From JANYIP01 sp031394045 (GTDB lineage: Bacteria > Actinomycetota > Actinomycetes > Prado026): a DNA stretch of 7,223 nt. The stretch lies in assembly GCA_031394045.1 (NCBI GenBank), contig JANMWN010000370.1, positions 1 through 7,223 on the forward strand, given 5' to 3'. Shown one piece after another: positions 1 to 5,725 of this stretch. Each line of letters begins with the position of its first letter. The first letter of the stretch is position 1. A model generated the notes under the pieces. The model had not been told where the DNA came from, ran no database searches, and was given only the letters and a program-made list of their open reading frames with translations. A program made the position numbers and the translations under genes.

Positions 1-81
1 AGCTGCGCAAGCTTCGTTGCGAACGAGACGTACATGGAGCGCGGCCAAGCGCCCGAGCCCTTCGTTGCTGGCGCGACTGAA

Positions 82-111
82 TTGGGGCCAGTGAGCGACG
101 TCGTATATAAC
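82..111 (+). promoter_or_regulatory. Possible promoter pointing into the insertion sequence
   Basis: TTGGGG at 82-87 and TATAAC at 106-111 are separated by 18 bases and resemble -35 and -10 boxes. TATATAA is conspicuously AT-rich for this GC-rich DNA. The promoter would lie in the flank, just outside the element, and initiate a few bases inside its left end, so it could drive the transposase. This is seen by eye only. The -35 box is a weak match and actinobacterial promoters are degenerate. Confidence 0.3.
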
Positions 112-112
112 G

Positions 113-116
113 CTAG
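113..116. repeat. Target-site duplication CTAG, left copy
   Basis: CTAG directly precedes the left inverted repeat and recurs directly after the right one at 1756-1759. Four bases fits the target duplication expected of IS1380-family elements. CTAG is its own reverse complement, so it could alternatively be the outermost part of the inverted repeats. The position of the LuxR stop codon in the right copy favours host-derived target sequence. Confidence 0.7.
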
Positions 117-132
117 CCCTGATCGTTCACGG
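117..132 (+). repeat. Left terminal inverted repeat of the IS1380 element
   Basis: The 16 bases starting CCCTGATCGTTCAC match the inverted right end at 11 of 16 positions. A further GTTG...GATC similarity continues inward if a 2-base gap is allowed. This is the expected transposase binding and cleavage end. Confidence 0.7.
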
Positions 133-236
133 GTTGTGATCTGACACGGGGTGTGGACGCGCGAAAGTGCCTGTCCTGTAAGGGAAACTTGGTCTTGCGA
201 CGGACCAGGAACACCTACACGAGAGGCACTTCGCAG

Positions 237-1616
237 GTGAAGCATACGACGTGGTCTTCGGGGTTGTCAGTCACCGCTGACGGGACGGGTGTGGTGGCGC
301 ACGCGGGGTCGGTGGCGGTGCGGCTGCTCGCTGACCGCACGGGGCTGACCACCGAGCTGTCCAAGGCGCTCGCGCTGGCCAGGTTCACCCCGGTCCATGA
401 CCGTGGCCGGGTCTTGGTCGATGTGGCGGTGATGCTCGCAGGTGGCGGTGAAGCGATCGCTGACATCGACGTGCTGCGCCACCAGGGTCAGGTCCTGGGA
501 CCCGTCGCTTCCGCGCCGACGGTGTGGCGGGCGCTGGACGAGTTGACCCCGGCCGCGCTGGTCCGGGTCGAGCGGGCCCGGGCCCGGGTTCGCCGGCATG
601 TGTGGGCGCAGCTGCCCGCGGTCCCGACCTCGAAGGTCGCTGGCACCGACCTGGGTGAGGTGATCGTGCTGGACGTGGATGCGACTTTGGTGACCGCGCA
701 CAGCGAGAAGGAGCTCGCCCGGCCGACGTTCAAGGGCGGGTTCGGCTACCACCCGCTCGGGGTGTGGTGCGACAACACCACTGAGCTCCTGGCGGTGACG
801 TTGCGGCCGGGGAACGCGGGGGCGAACACCGCCGCCGATCACATCGAGGTCCTGGGCCGGGCGATCGGCCAGATCCCGGTCGCGCACCGCAAGCAGCTGC
901 TGGTTCGAGCCGACGGCGCCGGGGCCTCCCACGACCTGCTGGACTGGCTCACCGCCCAGGGCCAGATCCGCGGCCGCACGCTCCACTACTCGGTGGGGTT
1001 CGCGGTGACCGAGCGGGTCCGCGACGCCATCACCCTGGTCCCGAAGGCGGTGTGGGCGCCGGCCTTGGACGCCGACGGACACTCCCGTGACGGCGGGGAC
1101 GTCGCCGAGCTGACCGACCTGCTCGACCTGCGGGCCTGGCCGGCGGGGATGCGGGTCATCGTCCGCCGGGAACGACCCCACCCCGGGGCGCAGCTGTCCT
1201 TGTTCGAAGAACGTGACGGCTACCGCTACCAGACCATCGCGACGAACACCACCAGCGGGCAGCTGGCGTTCCTGGAGGCCCGGCACCGCGCCCACGCCCG
1301 CGTCGAAGACCGCATCCGGCACGCCAAAGATTCCGGCCTGGGCCGGTTCCCCTCCCGGGAGTTCGCGATCAACCAGGCCTGGACCCAGATCACGGCTATC
1401 GCCGCGGACCTGATCGCCTGGCTGCGCCTGCTCGCCCTGACCGGTGACCTGGCCAAAGCCGAACCCAAAACCCTGCGCTACAAGATGCTGCACGTCCCGG
1501 CTCGGCTGACCCACGGCGGACGCCGAAGACAACTACGACTGCCCAAGACCTGGCCCTGGGCCACCGCGATCCTGACCGCCTTCGAGCGAGTCGCCGCGAT
1601 CCCAGCACCGGGCTGA
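237..1616 (+). CDS. IS1380-family DDE transposase
   Basis: This is the transposase that cuts and moves the surrounding element. The GTG at 237 is the chosen start, giving 459 residues, a normal family length. It has a GAGAGG ribosome-binding sequence at 221-226, and the protein then begins with the VKHTTWSSGL sequence I associate with actinobacterial members. A longer reading from GTG 153 adds 28 residues of unconvincing, cysteine- and arginine-rich sequence. Catalytic-type motifs, numbered from 237: VLDVDAT with acidic residues D146 and D148; RADGAG with D226; and RVEDRIRHAK with E357 followed six residues later by K364, the E-x6-K spacing of the IS4-like DDE superfamily. The reading frame is uninterrupted, codon use is strongly G/C-ending and I saw no TTA codon, so it looks adapted to a high-GC host. 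The family assignment is from recognition, not a database search. Confidence 0.94.
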   Translation: MKHTTWSSGLSVTADGTGVVAHAGSVAVRLLADRTGLTTELSKALALARFTPVHDRGRVLVDVAVMLAGGGEAIADIDVLRHQGQVLGPVASAPTVWRALDELTPAALVRVERARARVRRHVWAQLPAVPTSKVAGTDLGEVIVLDVDATLVTAHSEKELARPTFKGGFGYHPLGVWCDNTTELLAVTLRPGNAGANTAADHIEVLGRAIGQIPVAHRKQLLVRADGAGASHDLLDWLTAQGQIRGRTLHYSVGFAVTERVRDAITLVPKAVWAPALDADGHSRDGGDVAELTDLLDLRAWPAGMRVIVRRERPHPGAQLSLFEERDGYRYQTIATNTTSGQLAFLEARHRAHARVEDRIRHAKDSGLGRFPSREFAINQAWTQITAIAADLIAWLRLLALTGDLAKAEPKTLRYKMLHVPARLTHGGRRRQLRLPKTWPWATAILTAFERVAAIPAPG

Positions 1617-1671
1617 AACCACAACCTCACCCCAACCCGACCACCACCCAAGGACCCGGAGCACCACCGCC

Positions 1672-1686
1672 CCCGACTTCGTCGGG
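1672..1686 (+). terminator. Hairpin after the transposase gene, possible terminator
   Basis: CCCGAC and GTCGGG form a perfect 6-bp stem with a TTC loop, 55 bases after the transposase stop and still inside the element. It could end the transposase transcript, or stop convergent LuxR read-through on the other strand. There is no T-tract on either side, so intrinsic termination is not demonstrated. Confidence 0.35.
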
Positions 1687-1739
1687 CACCCCGTCATGCC
1701 CTCGACCCGACCAAGTTCGCAGCACCGAAACGATCAACG

Positions 1740-1755
1740 CCATGAAAGACCGAGG
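1740..1755 (-). repeat. Right terminal inverted repeat of the IS1380 element
   Basis: Read on the minus strand this begins CCTCGGTCTTTCATGG and matches the left end at 11 of 16 positions. It abuts the CTAG that holds the LuxR stop codon. Confidence 0.7.
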
Positions 1756-1759
1756 CTAG
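1756..1759. repeat. Target-site duplication CTAG, right copy
   Basis: This is the second copy of CTAG. On the minus strand its last three bases are the TAG stop of the LuxR-family gene, so the target was host sequence at the gene's very end. Confidence 0.7.
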
Positions 1760-4700
1760 TCATCGAGCAGCTGTAAGCGTTGCGCGGCGGCAGCTGCGGC
1801 GCCGCGGGTTGCGCAGCCGAGTTTGGCGAGGATGCGGGACACGTGGACCGATGCTGTCTTCTCCGCCATAGACAGGCGACTGCTGATCTGCCGGTTGGTT
1901 TGGCCCTCGACGAGTAACCGCAGCACCTCGACTTCGCGGTCGGTCAGGCCGAGGGCGGCCGTCTTGGATTTCAGGCCGTTCATGGGGATCCTGAGCCGGC
2001 GCGCAGTTTGCTCGATCTGTTGCGTCAACGGGGCGGCACCCAGGTCTGCGGCGATGCGGTGAGCCTCGGCCAGTGCAGGGCGGGCGGCTCGTCGGTTCTT
2101 CGCTCGCACCGCCGCACTGGCGAGGTGCAGCAGTGCATAGGCGCGCAAGTAGGGAGACTTGAGATCACCCGCCCGGTCCGCTGCAGCCCGCCACATCTGC
2201 TGGTCATCTGTGCCACCAGCCCGGGCCAGATCGGCCGCGCAGAACGTGGCTTCCAGATGGGCGTGAAGCTGATCGTCGTTAAGCAGTGCAACCCCTGCGC
2301 TGAGCATGTCGTGGAGCGGGGCGAGCCGAGCCGGTTTGCCTCGCGTGGCGACGTCACCGATCTCGGCCTCGATCCGAGCGGCGACGGCAAGCACCGGGAA
2401 CAGCACTTGGGGATTTTCAGCCATCGGGGCAAGTGCGGCCAGCGCCTCGTCGACCGCAACCCGGGCAGCGACCCAGTCGCCCCGATGTAGAGCCAGTTCG
2501 GCGCTCAGCTGACAAAGATGGGCAATGGCCTCAGGGTCGGTGACATCGGCGGCGCAAGTGCGGGCCTTCGACAGCAGTGCCTGCGCCGCGTCCGCGTCGC
2601 CAATGAGGAGCCTCAGTTGTGCTTGCTGAATCACGAGCCAGCTAGCCTCGCTGGGGGGCGGTCGCTGGGCGAGTCCCTCAGCCAGGATTGAGTCGGCCAA
2701 GTGCCACTGGCCGAGCATAATGAGCGACACCGCAGTGTTTGGTAGCGCGAGCACAATCCCTGGGTCCTGAATGCTGGCCGGTGTAGTGGCCAGCGTCTCG
2801 AGCACGGTATCTGCTGCGTCCTGGTAGCGGCCTAACGTGTTCAGGACGTAACCTAAATTCACCTGAGCCCGCCAAAACTCCGCGACATGGCCGTGTGCCT
2901 GGCTGTGTGCGCGGCCCTGCCGCAGCAGGCTTAAGCCCTCGTCGGGGTTGATGATGACTGCGACGGCGATGCCCAGGGTGATCAGTGCACTGGACTTGGC
3001 TGGGTCGGCCTCGTTCGTGACGGCGCCAAGCGCCGCACGAGCCTGGTCTGCGGACTCTGCGTAGCGGCCCACCATCATCAGTGATCTTGAGTAGGTCGCC
3101 AACATACTTGCGCTTACAGTGCTGGCTTCGTCGTTGTCTTGGGCGCTCAATGCTTGCTCGATGCTGTCCATCGCACCGGCAAAATCGCCTGCATATGAAC
3201 TGAATCGGGCCAGGCATTCGGTGGCCTGCTGCGTCTGTTCAACGGTGGTTGCGGCAGAGGCGGCGACACGCGCTAGCTCCATGCTTCGCTCGGGACGTCC
3301 GGCCAACGCCGCGGTCTCGGCAATCTCAAGGAGCAGGTCGACGCCGGGGCCGCCACTTTCCTCCCTTGTGCTTATCGGGGTGGTCCACAGGGTGAGGGCC
3401 CGTTCGTAGTGTGCGAGGGCTTCGGGGAAGGCGCTGAACCCGGTGCTGGCTCGGGCGGCGATCAGTGAGTAGTGGCGGGTTTGGTCGTGGTTGCCGGCGC
3501 TGTGCCAGTGCGCGGCGAGCCGGGCGACGACTTGAGGGGTGTCGATCGGTGCTTGGGCGGTGATTGCTTCGGCGGCGTGGGTGTGGAGGTGGCGGCGTTG
3601 GACAGACCCCAGGTCGGTGTAGATGACGTCGCGGTCCAGGCCGTGGCGAAACCGGTAGCTATCACCGTCTGAAAGCAGCAGGCCGGTTGCGCAGGCTTCG
3701 CACACGGCGGTGAGGTGTTGGTCGTGGTCCAGGCCCGGCAGGGCTGCGGTGAGCATGTGGTCGACGACGGCAGCGTCGGCGGTGCCACCGAGTACGGCTG
3801 CGGCAGCCAGGACGGCTCGCGCCGGTGGTGAGGTGCGGCGGACCCGGTCTCGCACCGAGATGGCCAGCGTGGCTGGCACCCAGGTCCCGTCGGGTGCAGT
3901 GCTGTTCGCAGGGGGGTTGCTGGCGAGTTCGCGTGCAGCGAGGGGGTTGCCCTCGGCACGCAGCACGATGGCCTCGGACTCGAGCGCGGACAGTGGTTGT
4001 GGTGCGTACTGCAGCACGAGGGTCGCAATGTCGTCATCGGGCATCGGTTCCATCGCGACAGTGGATGCCAGGGGGAGGCGTTGAACGTGGTCGAGGGTGG
4101 CCTGGGCGACGGAGTCCGGGGCGAGGTGGGTTCGTGTGGTGGCAATCAGCAGCAGCGGCTCGGAGGTCAGGTTCCGGGCCAGGAACACCAGCAAGGCCAG
4201 GCTGGACTGGTCGGCCCAGTGCAGGTCTTCGATCACGAGCACCAGCGGACGATCTTCGGTCAGTCGGTCGAACAAAGTCAGCAGGTCGGCGAACCGGGTG
4301 TGGACTGGATCTTGGTCAGCGTGGTCGCGGCCCGCCGCGGGGTTGAGCCAGGCGGTCAGCAACGCCTCGCGCGACTCGTTCTGCTCGCTTCGCCGCAGCC
4401 GGCGTAGCGCTTCGACGAAAGGACCGAACGGCACCTGAGCACGGTCGACCCCGGGGATGTCGACGCAGCCACCGGCCGCGACGCGTCCCTGTCTGGCGAA
4501 CTGGGCACAGGCCTGGGAAACCAACGCTGACTTCCCGGCCCCGGGATCACCGGTGACAAGCACCACCTGGGCAGCACCGGATTGCACCACGGCGAATGCA
4601 TCCACCAGCTGCGCGAGCTCGCGGTCACGACCCACGAACGTGATCTCGGGAGCGGTAGCACCCCTGTGGGTCACTGTGAGGGTCGCGGCGCTGTGGCCGC

Positions 4701-4770
4701 CCGAACGTTGATCGCCATGATCGCGGTGATCGCCGGAAGGCTCACCAAGGGCAAAGCGGACACTAGCCAC
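1756..4770 (-). CDS. Large AAA-ATPase LuxR-family transcriptional regulator (LAL type)
   Basis: This cytoplasmic regulator of 1004 residues is predicted to couple nucleotide binding to DNA binding. Domain order: a FVGRDREL entry motif near residues 45-52; Walker A GDPGAGKS at 74-81; Walker B LVLVIEDLHWAD at 176-187; a long helical, TPR-like section from about 430 to 900; and a C-terminal LuxR helix-turn-helix from LTDREVEVLRLL (942) to VSRILAKLG. This is the large ATP-binding LuxR (LAL/MalT-like) layout, whose members often activate pathway genes; the target and inducer cannot be told. The start is GTG at 4768-4770, with only a weak ribosome-binding sequence, and it overlaps the end of a possible upstream small gene. 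A GTG at residue 33 is an alternative. Five leucines are encoded by TTA (codons 613, 639, 646, 952, 999), and sampled stretches of the central part are near 53% GC against about 67% in the ATPase part. An IS1380 element begins right at its stop codon, leaving the protein intact. Confidence 0.93.
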   Translation of the reverse strand: MASVRFALGEPSGDHRDHGDQRSGGHSAATLTVTHRGATAPEITFVGRDRELAQLVDAFAVVQSGAAQVVLVTGDPGAGKSALVSQACAQFARQGRVAAGGCVDIPGVDRAQVPFGPFVEALRRLRRSEQNESREALLTAWLNPAAGRDHADQDPVHTRFADLLTLFDRLTEDRPLVLVIEDLHWADQSSLALLVFLARNLTSEPLLLIATTRTHLAPDSVAQATLDHVQRLPLASTVAMEPMPDDDIATLVLQYAPQPLSALESEAIVLRAEGNPLAARELASNPPANSTAPDGTWVPATLAISVRDRVRRTSPPARAVLAAAAVLGGTADAAVVDHMLTAALPGLDHDQHLTAVCEACATGLLLSDGDSYRFRHGLDRDVIYTDLGSVQRRHLHTHAAEAITAQAPIDTPQVVARLAAHWHSAGNHDQTRHYSLIAARASTGFSAFPEALAHYERALTLWTTPISTREESGGPGVDLLLEIAETAALAGRPERSMELARVAASAATTVEQTQQATECLARFSSYAGDFAGAMDSIEQALSAQDNDEASTVSASMLATYSRSLMMVGRYAESADQARAALGAVTNEADPAKSSALITLGIAVAVIINPDEGLSLLRQGRAHSQAHGHVAEFWRAQVNLGYVLNTLGRYQDAADTVLETLATTPASIQDPGIVLALPNTAVSLIMLGQWHLADSILAEGLAQRPPPSEASWLVIQQAQLRLLIGDADAAQALLSKARTCAADVTDPEAIAHLCQLSAELALHRGDWVAARVAVDEALAALAPMAENPQVLFPVLAVAARIEAEIGDVATRGKPARLAPLHDMLSAGVALLNDDQLHAHLEATFCAADLARAGGTDDQQMWRAAADRAGDLKSPYLRAYALLHLASAAVRAKNRRAARPALAEAHRIAADLGAAPLTQQIEQTARRLRIPMNGLKSKTAALGLTDREVEVLRLLVEGQTNRQISSRLSMAEKTASVHVSRILAKLGCATRGAAAAAAQRLQLLDD

Positions 4771-5041
4771 CCCTGGTTTCCGGGTGCAGAGGCACGTTCA
4801 TGATCACTCGCTCCTCGCGTCCCCCGCGGCCCCGGACAGTCGAGAGTGACGCAACGCGATCCGTGCGCACAAGGCCCGCTCGGACAGAAACGGGCGGGGT
4901 GAGGCCGGCTGCTTCGGCCTTGGACTGCGCGGCGCCGAGGCGGGTAGTGATGCCGTGCGATTCGGTCAGTGCCCGATGGACGACCTTGCGCTCACGACCG
5001 ACGAGGGACGCTCGGTCGGACTCGACGGACATGACGATCAT
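4763..5041 (-). CDS. Possible small hypothetical protein, 92 residues
   Basis: This open frame runs from ATG 5041 to TAG 4763-4765 and overlaps the GTG start of the LuxR gene by 8 bases, a spacing that would allow translational coupling. Counting codons by hand, roughly three quarters end in G or C, and in the first 46 codons about 80% do, against about 52% G/C at second positions. That is the expected coding pattern in a high-GC genome. The product is charged and probably soluble, with no signal peptide or membrane segment and a basic, Gly/Arg-rich C-terminal half. I recognise no family. Against it: no clear ribosome-binding sequence precedes ATG 5041 or the alternative ATG at 5032. It could also be the remnant of a longer gene, or a non-coding leader of the LuxR mRNA. 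Confidence 0.4.
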   Translation of the reverse strand: MIVMSVESDRASLVGRERKVVHRALTESHGITTRLGAAQSKAEAAGLTPPVSVRAGLVRTDRVASLSTVRGRGGREERVIMNVPLHPETRGG

Positions 5042-5202
5042 TGTGATCGCACTTCGGTCGATCCGCAGGCCGGCATTCGGATCATCCGATCATTGGCAAC
5101 GTTGCGAATCCGTCACTCCGAGTCGGCTGAAGGCATGGAATCAGCAACCGGACGGAGGGTCTGCAACGGATTCGCTTGATATCGACCCCGCAGAGGGCCA
5201 AG
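5042..5202. promoter_or_regulatory. Divergent control region with inverted repeats
   Basis: This gap separates the minus-strand pair (small ORF and LuxR gene) from the plus-strand Lrp operon. It holds a perfect 10-bp palindrome GCAACGTTGC at 5096-5105, extending to TTGGCAACGTTGCGAA at 5093-5108 with one mismatched pair. Just upstream are CGGATCATCCG (5078-5088) and a GATCAT direct repeat at 5080 and 5088. GCGAATCCGT (5104-5113) is perfectly inverted as ACGGATTCGC (5166-5175). Lrp/AsnC proteins commonly bind imperfect palindromes beside their own genes, so autoregulation here is plausible. I see no convincing -35/-10 pair on either strand. Confidence 0.45.
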
Positions 5203-5691
5203 ATGCCATGCATGGCCGGACGCGAGCGGGTGAACGGGAACGGCATCGTCCTCGACGACGTCGCCAAGGCCATCATCGAACAGCTCCAGCAAGAGGGCCG
5301 CCGACCGTACGCAGCGATCGGCAAGGCCGTGGGGCTGTCGGAGGCCGCGGTCCGCCAGCGCGTCCAGCGACTGGTCGACTCCGGGGTCATCCAGATCGTG
5401 GCGGTGACCGACCCGCTCACGGTGGGCTTCCCTCGCGCCGCCATGATCGGGATCCGCTGCGAGGGCGACATGACCGTGGTCGCCGACCAGCTTGAGTCCC
5501 TCACCGAGGTGTCCTACCTGGTGATCACGGCCGGACAGTACGACCTGCTGGTCGAGGTGGTCTGCGAAGACGACGACCACCTGCTGGAGATCATCACCAA
5601 GCACATCCGGTCGATCCCGGGTGTGGTCCACACGGAGACCTTCGTCTACCTGAAGCTCCGCAAGCAGATCTACACGTGGGGTACACGATGA
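5203..5691 (+). CDS. Lrp/AsnC-family transcriptional regulator
   Basis: This is a one-component DNA-binding regulator that usually senses an amino acid or related metabolite and acts on neighbouring genes. ATG 5203 is the preferred start (162 residues) because AGAGGG at 5192-5197 lies five bases upstream. ATG 5212 and TTG 5176 are less well placed. Domains: an AsnC-type helix-turn-helix at about 17-66, with recognition helix LSEAAVRQRVQRL at 45-57, then a ligand-binding/oligomerisation (RAM) domain from about 72 to 150, including the characteristic GQYDLLVEV at 111-119. Length is typical. Its TGA stop sits in ATGA and starts the repeated coupling region that leads to the aminotransferase gene, so the two are almost certainly co-transcribed. 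The family is certain. The ligand is unknown, though an amino donor of the neighbouring aminotransferase is the obvious candidate. Confidence 0.95.
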   Translation: MPCMAGRERVNGNGIVLDDVAKAIIEQLQQEGRRPYAAIGKAVGLSEAAVRQRVQRLVDSGVIQIVAVTDPLTVGFPRAAMIGIRCEGDMTVVADQLESLTEVSYLVITAGQYDLLVEVVCEDDDHLLEIITKHIRSIPGVVHTETFVYLKLRKQIYTWGTR

Positions 5692-5725
5692 TCAGGGGTA
5701 CACGATGAGCAGGGTGACCAGATGA
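5678..5725 (+). repeat. 17-bp tandem repeat with chained ATGA start/stop overlaps
   Basis: The unit GGGGTACACGATGATCA at 5678-5694 is followed immediately by a copy with one change (5695-5711). A degenerate third copy then ends in the aminotransferase start. Each unit carries a G-rich ribosome-binding sequence 6-7 bases before an ATGA. ATG 5688 overlaps the Lrp stop and reads six codons (MIRGTR) to a TGA at 5706-5708. ATG 5705 overlaps that stop and reads six codons (MSRVTR) to a TGA at 5723-5725. ATG 5722 overlaps that stop and begins the aminotransferase. The result is an unbroken relay of termination-reinitiation sites. The layout is directly visible; any effect on expression is inference. 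Confidence 0.85.

Larger units (their letters stand above)
1..116. other. Left flank of the insertion sequence, no assignable gene
   Basis: This is chromosomal sequence to the left of the insertion sequence. The plus frame starting at base 1 is open through the element boundary and ends at a TGA at 142-144, giving 47 residues without a start in the window. Its third positions are about 71% G/C against about 50% at second positions, which is mildly coding-like, so it could be the end of a gene cut by the insertion. A minus-strand frame is also open and scores nearly as well. I recognise no protein family in either frame, so this stays unassigned. Confidence 0.4.
117..1755 (+). mobile_element. 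Complete IS1380-family insertion sequence, 1639 bp
   Basis: The element contains one intact transposase gene that fills most of its length. It is bounded by imperfect terminal inverted repeats: 11 of 16 positions match between 117-132 and the reverse complement of 1740-1755, and both ends begin CC and share a TTCA core. A direct CTAG repeat flanks it. Length, single-gene organisation, repeat size and a 4-bp duplication all fit the IS1380 family. The transposase reads towards the 3' end of the minus-strand LuxR gene, so the two are convergent. Nothing indicates decay, so it may be active or recently inserted. The boundaries are deduced from repeats and duplication, not from comparison with an empty site. 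Confidence 0.85.

Noticed and set aside
153..236. Upstream GTG start at 153 for the transposase, adding 28 residues
   Set aside because: The GTG at 237 has a GAGAGG at 221-226 and matches the usual family N-terminus. The extra residues look like untranslated element end.
267..1532. Long minus-strand open frame of 421 codons opposite the transposase
   Set aside because: It mirrors the transposase codons, as expected in high-GC DNA. Its translation is proline-, glycine- and valine-rich with no family resemblance, while the plus strand has clear DDE motifs.
2008..2490. Plus-strand open frame of 160 codons inside the LuxR-type gene
   Set aside because: It lies wholly opposite the TPR-like section, shows no recognisable domain and has no ribosome-binding support.
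5036..5060. TGTGATC half-site and GATCA-TTG-TGATC inverted repeat, considered as a Crp/GlxR-type operator
   Set aside because: The required TCACA second half at the right spacing is missing. A 5-bp inverted repeat alone is too short to claim.
4800..5495. Plus-strand open frame of 231 codons covering the divergent region and half of the Lrp gene
   Set aside because: It runs through the Lrp gene in the wrong frame with Arg/Gly/Pro-rich translation typical of an out-of-frame reading. Only the Lrp frame has a known domain.
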